A DNA stretch of 64,000 bases, taken from contig JBBKVO010000005.1 of assembly GCA_037968475.1 (NCBI GenBank), forward strand, positions 186,001-250,000, in the 5' to 3' direction. Made by a program: the position numbers and the translations under genes. The notes under the pieces are model-generated. The model searched no databases. It was not told the origin of the DNA and saw only the letters and a program-made list of their open reading frames with translations. The DNA comes from SB11 sp037968475 (GTDB lineage Bacteria; Bacteroidota; Bacteroidia; UBA8524). Positions within the stretch are counted from its first letter, which is position 1. Each line of letters starts with the position of its first letter. Below are positions 14,417 to 25,700 of the stretch, piece after piece.

Positions 14417-16831
14417 CTAATTCACTTTATTTAATGCTCTTACAAAATTCTCATTTTCCGATTTTTTAAAAATTTTTTTGAGTTTTGTCCAATATGTTTT
14501 TGGTACAAGTTTTGAAATTTCTGTGCAAAGGACAAAAGCAAGATATTCTTCAAAGTCAAACCATTTTTCGCTAGTAATAATTTCTGTCCGCGGAGAGTTA
14601 AGGTCTAGATCTCTATTGCCACAAACGTCAACAACTAAGACTAAAGGAAAAGGGAAAGATATTTTTACTTGATTATCCTTCCTCTCCCAAGATTTAGGAA
14701 AAAGAGAAGAAGGGACTTCAATACCGTGTAGAGATAATCTTGATTGTGATTTAGCGAATTCACTTATTGAACTGTCTTTGCTTATCCCCCCATCATCATT
14801 TACAGTAATAGAGTTTGATTCCTGCGTTATTAAATTTGTTGAAACCCATAGTTTTTTTTCTAACGTATAGCTTTCATCTTCAACAGTAATTTCTATTGAT
14901 GTTAAGTCCAGTTTTTCGACGGGTTTTCCATGACTTTCTAAAATTGCGACCAAGGCCGAACCAATTATTCCATTCTCTTTTTTGTTTAACGGGATTTCAA
15001 TAATCCGTATATTTTCATGTTTATTCCATGTATAATCTTTTAAAGAGGCTGCAGTAACTTCACTAAAACTATTTTCGTCCCTTACTTTTTGGTGAGAAGT
15101 AGTTAAAATATTAATCTTAAATGGCGGATTTGGAATTACATTTTCAACTGACTCGATAAATCTGTTCTCTGTCATTTTCTCCCAAGGATTTTTAGTTTTC
15201 CTTAGAATTAGCCTTGTTGTTGTTCCAGGTAATTCTCGTTTACCTTCTCTAATCCAAAAAATACTTTCTTGCCCTTCAACGGTAATATTTAAAGCATCGC
15301 TTGATTTGTGCTGCGCATACACTCGTTTTGTTTCAACGATTAAGGTATCAGCAACCATAAAGCATGACAAAATACCAATACCAAATCTTGATGTTGGAGT
15401 AAAGTCAGCATTTGTTTCAGATTTTATGTTATAGAAATCGGAGGACTTATAAAACGACGACCCAACCTTTGAATAATATTTGTCTATAATGTCTTGATCC
15501 ATTCCAGTACCATTATCTTCAATTTCAAGAATAATATCTTTATCCTCTGTGTAATACCTAACAAAGATTTCTGGTTGATATGGATTACCCCAATTTTTTT
15601 CTTGTGCTTGCCGAAGAAGGCAGGCGTCGATAGAATTTTGCAAAAGCTCTCTAAGCGCAACTTCGGGATTTCCATAAAGTTTTGTCCCCATTAAGAGGTC
15701 AATGACTTGACGCTTACTTAAATTGAATTGTGTGTCCCGATAAATATATATAGGTTGATTCTGAATATTCTTTTTTGTTATTATCTTATCCCGGTTTACC
15801 TTAAACGGAAATTTAACAGCGATATCTCTATTCTTACTTTTGTTAAACTCATTCAAATTAGAAATTACATTATTACAGACACTCAACTCATAATCTATAA
15901 AATCACAAAATTTATGTATTGAAGCCTCAATAGCTGGGTGTGAACACTTTGCATGAAATTGAATTAAGTCAGGGTTAATTTCCCATGCCTCAACAGATCT
16001 GTGTTTATCCCATTCTTTTAAAGATACTGGATTTCTAACATACAGGTGAGAATATAAAATTGTAGGCGTTCGTTTTGCATCAAAATCTAAGATATCCGAT
16101 AATCTTAAAATCACTCCGATTAAAGGCAAGCAAGCAAATGTATTTTCAGCACATAAATAATTTTTATCGAGGTCTAGAAGGGTTAAAGCATCTTCGTTAT
16201 GGCTGAAACAAATTTGCGCCAACTCAACCGTTAAATCAGTATCACGATAAAGGATTTTACTGCTCCAATCTTTTTCTATTATTTCTCTTGCTCTATCGGC
16301 ATGTGTCTGTCTAATAAACTCTGTTACTAAATATCCTTTTATGGTTTCTGCATGTGTATTCTTGCCTTGATTAATTAACATGGCAATAACTTCTTGTTGG
16401 TCAGGCCTTGCAGAATAAAAACGTTTAAATTCATTAAATTTTTTTTCTTCAGCGGAATCAATTTCAGGTTCATTATCCCAAACTTTTCTCCAAATTAAAA
16501 CATCCTTTTCGTCAGGAGCCATTCCAATGTCGTGGAAGAATGCGCTTAAAATCAAGAGCATTAATTCTGGTGAAGACAAGTTTTTAATTGTTTGTTCAGG
16601 AATTAACTTTTCCATTAAGTTCAATACTCTGAAAAGATGGTCGCTATCATGGAGAGTAAATTCTCCCATGTGTTTAATTATTGTCTTGGTTCGTTGAACT
16701 GCATAAGAAACTGAGCTGTCAACTAATGCAATAACATCCGTGTCCTTGCTTTCACATTTCGTTTTTAGAGTATTATAAAGTTCACTCTTTTGAAGTCGTA
16801 GTAAAAACTCATCCTTATAATCATCTGCCAT
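14417..16831 (-). CDS. HD-domain + Hsp90-like (GHKL) ATPase protein
   Basis: 804 residues, solitary. The N-terminal 300 or so contain HD-phosphohydrolase features: HDSDHLFRVLNLMEKL near 60 and AFFHDIGMAPDE near 98, with further His/Asp residues (HADRAREI, SHNEDAL, RLSDILDFDA). From about 370 a GHKL ATPase follows: N-box VALRELLQNSIDACL (about 390-404), G1 EIEDNGTGMD (about 437) and SRFGIGILSCFMVAD (about 480), in the order found in HtpG/Hsp90. The rest is a long C-terminal part without recognised motifs. No signal peptide or membrane helix is seen. The gene is AT-rich and inserted between tRNA-fMet and a pirin gene, as expected for an acquired islet. Nucleotide hydrolysis plus an Hsp90-like sensor would suit a phage-defence or stress role, but that is inference. 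Confidence 0.75.
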   Translation of the reverse strand: MADDYKDEFLLRLQKSELYNTLKTKCESKDTDVIALVDSSVSYAVQRTKTIIKHMGEFTLHDSDHLFRVLNLMEKLIPEQTIKNLSSPELMLLILSAFFHDIGMAPDEKDVLIWRKVWDNEPEIDSAEEKKFNEFKRFYSARPDQQEVIAMLINQGKNTHAETIKGYLVTEFIRQTHADRAREIIEKDWSSKILYRDTDLTVELAQICFSHNEDALTLLDLDKNYLCAENTFACLPLIGVILRLSDILDFDAKRTPTILYSHLYVRNPVSLKEWDKHRSVEAWEINPDLIQFHAKCSHPAIEASIHKFCDFIDYELSVCNNVISNLNEFNKSKNRDIAVKFPFKVNRDKIITKKNIQNQPIYIYRDTQFNLSKRQVIDLLMGTKLYGNPEVALRELLQNSIDACLLRQAQEKNWGNPYQPEIFVRYYTEDKDIILEIEDNGTGMDQDIIDKYYSKVGSSFYKSSDFYNIKSETNADFTPTSRFGIGILSCFMVADTLIVETKRVYAQHKSSDALNITVEGQESIFWIREGKRELPGTTTRLILRKTKNPWEKMTENRFIESVENVIPNPPFKINILTTSHQKVRDENSFSEVTAASLKDYTWNKHENIRIIEIPLNKKENGIIGSALVAILESHGKPVEKLDLTSIEITVEDESYTLEKKLWVSTNLITQESNSITVNDDGGISKDSSISEFAKSQSRLSLHGIEVPSSLFPKSWERKDNQVKISFPFPLVLVVDVCGNRDLDLNSPRTEIITSEKWFDFEEYLAFVLCTEISKLVPKTYWTKLKKIFKKSENENFVRALNKVN

Positions 16832-17135
16832 AAGTTTGTTTTATATTAGGTTTTGATAGTATCGTTACCGAATAAAAGTGTTAAAAACGCTCTTTAAATC
16901 GATTTTGCGAATATAAGAGTGTTCATCAAAAAAGGACTTATCTATTTAATACATTTAATTATAGTCAAGTTTGACAAGTTTTTTATCACAACGCATTCAC
17001 CACAACATTTCCTTTTTTAAAAAATTGTATGCCAACTTAGGCTGCGATTGGCGGATATTGTGTTTAGCCGCCTAAACTTTGTCAATAAATCCCTCAAAAA
17101 AGTCCAACAACCTGCTTGTTAGGGTTACAAAAACC
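16832..17135. other. Gene-free stretch upstream of the HD/Hsp90-like gene
   Basis: About 300 bp, AT-rich, with no convincing ORF. It holds the presumed promoter region of the 16831 gene, although no TAnnTTTG element is visible on the minus strand, and a short palindrome (GTCAA/TTGAC at 16964-16975). No copy of the tRNA-fMet 3' end was found here that would mark an integration site. Confidence 0.5.
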
Positions 17136-17167
17136 AAAACCCCTTTCCATTTCTGAAAAGGGGTTTT
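17136..17167 (-). terminator. Terminator of the pirin gene
   Basis: AAAACCCCTTT / AAAGGGGTTTT, an 11-bp stem with a 10-nt loop, is followed by T-rich sequence on the minus strand and lies 21 bp after the stop codon. Confidence 0.8.
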
Positions 17168-17188
17168 ATTTAAGATACGGTAATAATT

Positions 17189-18337
17189 TTAACTCTCCTT
17201 CACCTCACTTGTGCCGTCTGCATATTTGGCAAAGCGGGTGTTGTTTCGTGCATGTACTTGGTCGTGCTTAGGCCAAGGCCAACCGCCAAATTGGGTTTTG
17301 TGGTAATCTTCAAACGCATCGTGTATTTCTTGTTTGGTGTTCATTACAAATGGCCCGTATTGTATCACAGTTTCACCAATGGGGCGGCCTTGCAATAGCA
17401 ATATTTTAGCGGGTTGTGTGCCCACTGTTATAGTAATATCAACATCAGCCAGCAACTCTACCGAGTGGTATTTTTGCACCGTAGTATCAGCCATCGTAAT
17501 TTCATCACCCTCGTAAAAATAAATAGTGCGGTTTATACCTTTTGCAGCTTTAGGCAGTGTAAAAGTAGCCCCAGCCTCCATAGTAAAATTCCAAATGGCT
17601 ACTTCGTTTTCTGTTTCAGCCGCCCACGAATCGGGGGGAGGGGTGGGTGCTTTTGTGTTTTTTAGTTCGCCTGCAATAACCTCCACTACTGTTTTTTTGT
17701 TATTAGCATCTTCGTACACAATATTGCTTATCGATTCTTTCCAAAACATTTTAAAATGCGGCTCTACCATTTTCTTTTTTGCAGGCAGGTTTAGCCATAT
17801 TTGGAAAAGCTCCATCGGGTTTTCTTTATCTTCATGTATCAGCGGAAACATTTCAGAATGTTGCACCCCTTTGCCTGCCGTCATCCACTGTACATCACCA
17901 TCACCATATCGTCCTGATGCGCCCATAGAATCAGCGTGGTCAACAACACCTTTTCGTACTACGGTAATTGTCTCAAAACCACGGTGCGGGTGGCCGGGGA
18001 AACCGGGTACTGTTTGCCCGTGGTACATTCTAAAGCCATCTTTTATAATAAAATCTTCTCCCATGTGGCGGCCTTGCAAGTATTTGGTGTCGGGTGCCAT
18101 GTTTTCATTTCCCTTAGGAAAAGCATCTTCGTGGTGCACGCAGAATAAAAACGGGTCGGTAGTTTCCCATATAAAGCCAAGTGCTTTGGTGTTAAGTATA
18201 GGGTTAACGGGGTTGGGCGATGGGTTTTTAGTATTCATAAAATTTCGGGCAAAGGATATTGCAGGGAAAGTAACGGAAGAGGCCACCAGTAGTAAAGCTC
18301 TGGTTAAAAAACTTCTTCTTTTGATATTATTTTTCAT
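17189..18337 (-). CDS. Pirin family protein with a Tat-like leader
   Basis: 382 residues. The bicupin core has the pirin metal ligands and signature: HPHRGFETITVVRKG (about 117-131), GDVQWMTAGKGVQHSEMFP (about 148-166), the second-cupin PKILLLQGRPIGETVIQYGPFVMN region, and a C-terminal FGGWPWP. Known pirins bind Fe and act as quercetin dioxygenases or cofactors in the cytoplasm. Here the N-terminus KRRSFLTRALLLVASSVTF resembles a twin-arginine signal peptide followed by an Ala-rich hydrophobic stretch, so export is likely, which is unusual for this family. A roughly 50-residue linker precedes the first cupin. It is monocistronic, with a terminator downstream. Confidence 0.9.
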   Translation of the reverse strand: MKNNIKRRSFLTRALLLVASSVTFPAISFARNFMNTKNPSPNPVNPILNTKALGFIWETTDPFLFCVHHEDAFPKGNENMAPDTKYLQGRHMGEDFIIKDGFRMYHGQTVPGFPGHPHRGFETITVVRKGVVDHADSMGASGRYGDGDVQWMTAGKGVQHSEMFPLIHEDKENPMELFQIWLNLPAKKKMVEPHFKMFWKESISNIVYEDANNKKTVVEVIAGELKNTKAPTPPPDSWAAETENEVAIWNFTMEAGATFTLPKAAKGINRTIYFYEGDEITMADTTVQKYHSVELLADVDITITVGTQPAKILLLQGRPIGETVIQYGPFVMNTKQEIHDAFEDYHKTQFGGWPWPKHDQVHARNNTRFAKYADGTSEVKES

Positions 18338-18812
18338 TACTGCGGGTTTTAAAACAACTTCTAATATACCAATTTTTATAGTTGTTGATACAACTATAAA
18401 GGCTGTTTTGTTTTCTTTTAAGCTTAAAACTATATCTAAAATTTATTTTTTTGGGCATTGCTGATGTTAAATTTTTCGGTAAAGCGTTGCGATTTGGGTT
18501 TAATGGGGTAATTAATAAGGATGTTATTTGTTTAATACCCAATTTATGTAATTAAATATTAAAGTTAATAAGGTATTGTTTTTAGTTTTTTAGTATTTTG
18601 AAATAGTATTTTTAGTTACTTTTTGTTTGTAACAACAAACATAGTATGGGTTACATGTGATAATATGTATTGTGTTCATTTTTAGAAAGTTCTAAGTTTA
18701 ATAATTGTTTATTGTTGATTTAACAAAATATTTTAAGTAACATTGTTATACTATCAAGGCGTTTGCAAAAGGTTTGTAAGTACTTAAGTTTCAGTAAAAA
18801 CCTTGTTTGTCA
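18338..18812. other. 475-bp AT-rich intergenic region between divergent pirin and LytTR genes
   Basis: No ORF of note. It contains a short perfect palindrome, TGTTTGT-n4-ACAAACA (18624-18641), that could be an operator, and a minus-strand TATGTTTG element (18636-18643) overlapping it. No clear plus-strand promoter for the LytTR gene was seen. Confidence 0.5.
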
Positions 18813-19568
18813 ATGAAAAACTCTACAAAATGCATTATTGTTGATGGAAATCAACAATCTAGGGAAGGTATTGCCGCTCAATTGGCTACTGTATTATCCA
18901 ATTATACATTGGTAGGTACGGCTTGCAATTGTACTGATGCCGTATCTTTAATCAATCAATATTCTCCTGATATAGTTTTTGCAGATACAGATACTTGTGG
19001 TAGCGATGTTTTGTCGGCTATGCGCCAGTTTACGGAAAATAAACTTGCTTTAATAGTAACGGGTAGTGATGCAAAGTACGCACTACAAGCTATTAAAGTT
19101 CAAGCTATTGATTATCTGTTAAAGCCGATAGATAGTATCGAATTGCATGAAGCTTGTATGAAGGCGTTAGGCTTTTTGGGAAATACGTTGAATGGTGTTG
19201 CTCGACGGGCAAACCAGCCACAAAAACCGTTGACATCGGCAAATGATGAAAAGCTATCTATTAAAATAGGTAGTTTTTATGAGTTGGTAAGTGCAAACGA
19301 TATTGTGTTTTGCAAGGCTGATAATAACTATACTGAGATATGCCTTAACGACAGGAGAAAGGTTTTAATTTCTAAAACCCTAAAATATTATGAGGGTTTG
19401 CTTAGTGGGCAAAATTTTTGCCGAATACATCAAAGTTTTTTGGTGAATATGAATTTTGTAAAATCAATTGAGAAAGGAAAGGCCAGCCATATTGTGCTAA
19501 AAGATGGTACTACGCTTGATGTTGCACAAGCTAGAAGGGAGAGCGTTTTTAGAATGCTTGGGGTTTAA
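18813..19568 (+). CDS. LytTR-family response regulator
   Basis: 251 residues from the ATG at 18813 (a TTG two codons earlier is an alternative). The receiver domain (about 5-120) has PDIVFADTDTCG with the phospho-acceptor Asp, VTGSDAKYAL and a conserved Lys in DYLLKP. Its acidic pair is reduced to a single Asp (IIVDGN instead of DDE/DDN), so phosphorylation may be weak or absent. The C-terminal LytTR DNA-binding domain (about 148-251) has DIVFCKADNNYTEI, FCRIHQSFLVNMNFV and LDVAQARRESVF. LytTR proteins bind pairs of direct repeats. Such a pair, spaced by 21 bp, lies just downstream of this gene, before the giant adhesin-like gene (19719). No cognate LytS-type kinase is adjacent. Confidence 0.9.
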   Translation: MKNSTKCIIVDGNQQSREGIAAQLATVLSNYTLVGTACNCTDAVSLINQYSPDIVFADTDTCGSDVLSAMRQFTENKLALIVTGSDAKYALQAIKVQAIDYLLKPIDSIELHEACMKALGFLGNTLNGVARRANQPQKPLTSANDEKLSIKIGSFYELVSANDIVFCKADNNYTEICLNDRRKVLISKTLKYYEGLLSGQNFCRIHQSFLVNMNFVKSIEKGKASHIVLKDGTTLDVAQARRESVFRMLGV

Positions 19569-19577
19569 AACAAAATA

Positions 19578-19610
19578 CTCAAATTCTAAAAAAAAAGTCT
19601 CGAATTCTAA
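19578..19610 (+). promoter_or_regulatory. Candidate LytTR operator: direct repeats with 21-bp period
   Basis: CTCAAATTCTAA (19578-19589) and CTCGAATTCTAA (19599-19610) are 11/12 identical and spaced 21 bp start to start, two helical turns. This is the geometry typical of LytTR binding sites. They lie between the regulator and the gene it may control. Confidence 0.4.
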
Positions 19611-19718
19611 TAATGGTCTAAAGGTGTCAACAATCCTCTCTTAATTTATACTTCTCATTTACTCTACTGTTCTTTTTAAGAAAAACTAATCAATTATTTT
19701 AACTAAAAACTATCGCAA

Positions 19719-22700
19719 ATGAAGCAAAAACTTACTCTCTTTCTATGTTTGTGGATGTTGTTTGCCGGCTCTCTATCATTGTATGGAGCTGCTGCGAACA
19801 ATCCAACAACTGCCGATGAGTATCTCTCGGTAATGGAATCCCCGCCAGCTGCGGGTTTCACCTATGTATCCAATGGGGGCTGCGCTCCTGTTACAATTCA
19901 ATTTTATAGTCAGCTAAATGGCCCGGGTTATTCTTGGACTTTTGGTGATGGCGGTACTAGTACAGATTGTAACCCTATCCACACATACATTACGCCCGGT
20001 ACCTATACGGTAACTTTGGTGGCAACAGGAGGCACTTATACTACAACAATAACTGTAGGAGCTGTCCCTGTGGTTACTTTTGCAGGTGATTCTGTTAGTT
20101 GTCAAAATTCTGTGGAGGCCTATACAGTTACAAGTACTATACCTGCTGCATCGTATAGCTGGTCTGCCGATGGTGGATCGGTGTCGGGTGCTACTGCAGG
20201 TGGAGCAACGATTACTTGGTCGTCGTACGGGGTAAACTATGTAAACTATACTATAACTACTGCTGCAGGTTGCAGCAAAACCTTTAGATATAAAGTAAAG
20301 GTAATCCCTCCACCCATGGTAAACTTACCATGTTGTGATAAGAGGCAAACAAGCGGTGAGGGTGATATAAAAAGCAATCCTCACGGAAATGAAGGTGTAC
20401 CTGGGGGTCAAGCTCCTTGTACTGTTTGCGCCAATGGCTACAATTGTTATGAAGCCACTATTGATCCATTGTTTGGACTTGCTTCTGAATATACTTGGAG
20501 TTGGACGGTAACTAATGGTACTGTTACTTCTCTCAGTACTGATTCTACTAAAATATGTGTTGTGTGGGGTGCCAGTGGTATGGGCACAATTACTTTAACT
20601 GCTACACACAAAATATACGGGTGCCAAACTGTGAAAGAGTGCGAAATTCTTATTAGCCCCGGTACTACACCTGCATTAACTGTTACGGGTACTTGTGTTA
20701 GCTCACCTGTTGTTTTTGATGCTTCGGGTACTTCGCCACTTAGCAGTGTTTCTAGTTATTTTTGGGAATTTGGTGATGGATATACTGAAACTACTACTTT
20801 GCCATCAACAAGCCACTTGTATTCATTTACAGGTTCGTACACAGCTACTTTAACTATAACTACTTTAGAAGGTTGTAAATATAAAATATCAAAAACCTTT
20901 GTTTTAATATCTGGTTCTAAGCCTGAAATTGAATGCCCCGGAACTACTTGCGAAGGAAGCAGACAATGTTATAGCACAACAGCTATTGGTGGTGCATCTT
21001 ATGCTTGGACTATTACAGGCGATGATATTTCGCAAAGGGTAATTACAGGTAATAAAGTTTGTGTTACTTGGGGTTCAGGCCCTGTGGGTACTTTATCGGT
21101 TGCCGTAACGGGCGGTGGTTATACTTGTACTAATACAGCAACTGCGGTTATTGCTATTGTAGGTAATACTGTGCCTATTTATGGCCCTGATTTTGTTTGC
21201 CAAAGTTCTTTTTACGAGAAGGTGTCTACTACCAATTATACAGGTGCTTGTTATAAGTGGTTTGTTAATGGTGTAGCTCAGGCTTCTACTATTAATGAAT
21301 TAAGCTTTAACCCTTCAATATTAAGCAGCCCTATCACAATAGATGTAGAGGTTAATTTTGAACTAGGATGCTGCAAAGGCACTGGTCAAAAAATAATAAA
21401 AGCATTGCCAGAGTATAATCTAAACTTTTATACCAATACTGTTTGTATAGGTACTACGGTTACCTATAATATGATATTTCCTGTAGGTGCACCTACGATT
21501 CCTGTATCGTGGAGTGTTGAGGGTGGAATAATTAATAGTTCAACTCCAACATCAGTAAATATTACTTGGAATACTGCGGGTATTGGAACAATTACAGCAG
21601 GAAATAATAGCCCTACGGAGTATTGTAATGATGCTTCAAACAATACATGGAGTGTTAATGTATTGGCTAAGGCTACGGGTGATGATATTTTTGGTGAAGC
21701 TGTAGTTTGCCCGGGTACTGTGTATACTTATTACCATGGTTACCAAAGTCCAACTACATCAGCTACTGTTACTTGCCCAGGGGCAACAGTAACACAGGGG
21801 CCTTTTTCATCAACAATTGTTTTCCCTGCGGTAGGAACGCCAACTACATTTACTATTTCAGTTTTTTATGATCAATCAATATTGCCCGGTTGCGGAACTA
21901 CAAAAACTTTACCAGTAGTAGTTGTTCCTGCAACAATACCTGCATTTACAATTCCACCTGGAAATGTGTGCGAAGGCGATATAGTTACTTATACCTGTGC
22001 CATGTCAGACCCTCAATATTATGAGTGGAACGTAATTGGTGGTAGTATAATTTCTGAAAGTTACTCGGCGGGCATACTAACCATACAAGTACAATGGAAT
22101 AGTACTGTAACTAGTAGCATAACAGTAACCAATAAGACTTGTGGAACAACAGGTACACAACCTATTATTGTAAATGGAAAACCAGTGGTAATTATTACCC
22201 CCGGTAATATTGTGTGTACTTCATCTAGTTTAGGTTTAAGTGTAGCGCCTGTTTGGACTAGCTATCTTTGGTCTAACGGTGCTGTAACACCAAGTACTTC
22301 TGTATCAACAGCGGGTACGTATTCAGTAACGGTAAGTAACGGGGTATGTGAAAATACTGGTAATATATATGTGCCTGTGGTTACCCCAACACCTCCGGTT
22401 ATTAACTCGTTTACGGTTACTTCAGGCACTGGCCCTTATTGCCCTATTTATAATCAAATTTGCCCTAATATTACTGTAGGTTCGGGTACAATTGTAAGTT
22501 ATAACTGGAGTTTTACAGGGTTTAATATAAGCTCATCAACAGCTACTTGCCCTTCAGTGGCACTGCCATCAACAGCAGGTTCACATACAGGTAACTGGAC
22601 TTTAGTTATTACGGATAGCTATGGATGTACACATTCACTTGGTGGCTCTTTAACTGGAAGTTGTATACCTGATACTACCACAGGAGGTTGCACTCCAATT

Positions 22701-25700
22701 TCAACCTTTAATGTTACGGGCTACGACCCTTGCTCAGGCTTGTTTAGTACATCAGGCACAAACTTCTCTTCTGTATTTTGGGATTTTGGTGATGGCTATG
22801 TTGGTAGTGGTGCAACCCCTACACATTTATACAGCAGTGCTTGCAACAAAACAGTTACTTGTACTGTATGGGATATTAATGGTTGTCCTAAAAACTTCAC
22901 ATTTACTATAAGTGTTCCTTATGTAATTACAAATCCAAAAATAAATGTTGTTAATGCAGCGTGTACAGGTGCTTCAACCTTAACAGTTACAGGCGCATCA
23001 GTTTGCTCTGGTGTAGGCCCAACTTATAGCTGGACAATTACTCCTGCTGGCGGTGGTGCTCCTGTGTATACAGCAACTACAACGTCAGCTACATTAAATG
23101 TGGGCTCGCTTGCTATACCTGATGGTAATTATAATGTTTCTGTACAAATTACTATTGCAGGATGTACTAGAACAGTTACCGAAACCTTTAACAAAGGCGG
23201 CTTATTAGCTTATTTTGTTAGCTGCGGAGGTTGTGCAGGTTCACCACTTACATTTATAGATCAGTCGGTGCCGTATAACGACCCTTTGATTAAATGGGAG
23301 TGGACATTTAGTGGCCCTGCTACTATAACTTCTTTCTTGCAAAACCCAACAGTTACGTTTGCCACATCCGGCACTTATACTGCTCAGTTGATAGTAACAG
23401 ATAATAGTGTTTGTAAGGATACATTTACCACAACATTTACTATTAACCCACCGCTTGCACCGGGTAATATTAAAGTAAATGGCGTATCAACCGCATCAGG
23501 AACAATAGTAAATATTTGTCCCGAAAGTACTACTACGCTAACTGCACCTGCAGGAAGTTATACTTACAGATGGTCTACAGGAGCTACTACCGCTTCAATA
23601 CCTGTAACGGAACAAGGCGATTACTATGTAACTGTATTTAATGCGTCAAACTGTGCCGCAAAAATAGGTCCTATTAAAATTAAGTATAAACCAGCGCCAG
23701 AAGCCATTATAATAACATCTAGCAATGCTTGTTCACCACGTTTCTTACGTGCGTTTACAGGTACAGGTTATACTTATAACTGGACTTATCCGCCATCAAA
23801 CACATCTACGCAACCATACATTTATTTGTATACTGCGGGAAGTGTTACCCTAACTGTAACTAATGTTCACGGTTGTGTTGCTACTACTACACAAAGTTTT
23901 AGTATTAACCCATCTCCTTCAGCATTTGCTAGTTACTCTCCTCAACCTTTCTGTCCCGGTAATACTGTTACTGTAACAGGTACACCATCAGGCGGAACGC
24001 CACCTTACACTCATATATGGAATAATGGTAATACAACAACGTCATTCCCTACTTCAACACCGGGTACATATATTTATACCGTTACCGATGCAAACCAATG
24101 TAAAGCTAGTTCTACACTTTCTTTACAACCTGTATTGCCTTATGGTTTAGATAAACTGCCCTACGGTTGTTATGATGTTTGTAATGATGTTACTTTTTGC
24201 GCAGGCACATATATGCCTTATGGCTGGACAGGTCAATGGTATAACGGTGCTAGCCCTTACGGTGCAGTAATACCGGGTGGTGGTAGTGTATCAGTTGTGT
24301 TTACCACATCAGGTACATATACATTACATTATATACCTAATGATGTAACGGTAAGTTGCCCTGCAATATCAAAACCAATAACCATAAACTATATAGCAAT
24401 ACCTCCTATTACTATTACAGCATCAAGCTCACCGCTTGTTCTGTGTAAAAACTCAGGTCAAAGCATATTGTTAACTGCAAACCCACAAAGCACAGAGTAT
24501 ACCTACAATTGGTATCACGATGGTGTTTTTGTAGGCACAGGTTATACCTATGCTGCTACCGGTGCAGGTTCATATACTGTGGAAGTAAGCAAAAATGAGT
24601 GCTGCAAAAAAATAGCTAAGATTATTATAGAAGAAGTAATATGCTGTTTTGAAAACCCAGGTGTACAATTCACGCAAATACTTTCTGATTATACTGTTAG
24701 CTCAAACCAATTCTGGCAAGACAAGTACTACATAGATGCTACTGTGTTTGTTGTAGGTGCAGCTGAGTTAGATTTGACCAATGTTGATTGTGTATTTGGC
24801 CCTAACGGACGAATAGTTGTTCAAGATCAAGCATTCTTCCGTTGTAATAACTCTGTACTTCGTCCATGTAAAAAAGACGATATATGGAAAGGGTTAACAT
24901 TTACCAAAAGCGCATCGGGATGGATAAATACTACCACCATTAAAAATGCTATAGTTGCCGTATTTATTTCAGGCAATAGCAGGGGTGTTAGACTAACAGA
25001 TAACTCGTTTATCAAATGTCAAACATCAGTATTTATAAGTGGCTCTGCAAATCAGCAATCAATAAGTGGAAACACTTTTGAAACTGATGACACCTACCTT
25101 CCATACACTGTAAATCCTACTGAGTATTGGGCAATAAAACTAAGCGGAGCTAGAATGAATGGCATGATAGCGCAAAACGAGTTTAGAAATGTGCGCCCAC
25201 AAAAAGCAGGAAACAGGTATTTTGGTATCTATGCCGAATCGTCAAACTTCACAGCCTCTGAAAACAGGTTTGATGATATGTATAGGGCAATAGATGTTTA
25301 CAATAATGCCAACGTAGTTGCAATAGAAGATAATAAGTTTAAAATTAACTTCTTAAAAGAAGACTACGATGTATACCAAATACGTGTTAGCGATTGCTTT
25401 AACCCTGTATTGATATATGAAAATGATATGGATAACGGTTTGGGTGATAACTCAAGCGCAGGAGCAATATATTGTTCTAATACCTATCGTACTCATATTA
25501 AAGACAATGTTATTAATGGGTACTACTCAGGCATATTTGCTGATAGAACTCAAGCAATACACATTACCTCAAACACCATTACCAGTAGTAGCAGTGTAGG
25601 TATTACGATTAACGAAGAAAGCGAACGCTCAATAGTATCGTGCAATACCATCAACTCTATGGTTACAAATGCCTCACAAGCAGGTTTACCTTTGTATGGT

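Noticed and set aside
17091..17107. TCCCTCAAAAAAGTCCA resembles TCCCTCAAAAGAGTCCA near 35453.
   Set aside because: A single 17-bp near-match without further similarity around it; too short to call a repeat family.
14271..17188. Integration of the HD/Hsp90-like gene by a tRNA-directed integrase with att repeats.
   Set aside because: No copy of the tRNA-fMet 3' end was seen between 16.8 and 17.2 kb and there is no integrase gene in the islet.
17526..18464. A 312-residue plus-strand ORF opposite the pirin gene.
   Set aside because: It is the antisense frame of the well-supported pirin gene and has no recognisable motif.
18624..18641. TGTTTGT-n4-ACAAACA palindrome as a firm operator.
   Set aside because: Seven-bp arms in AT-rich sequence are common by chance; no second copy or promoter overlap on the regulator side supports it.
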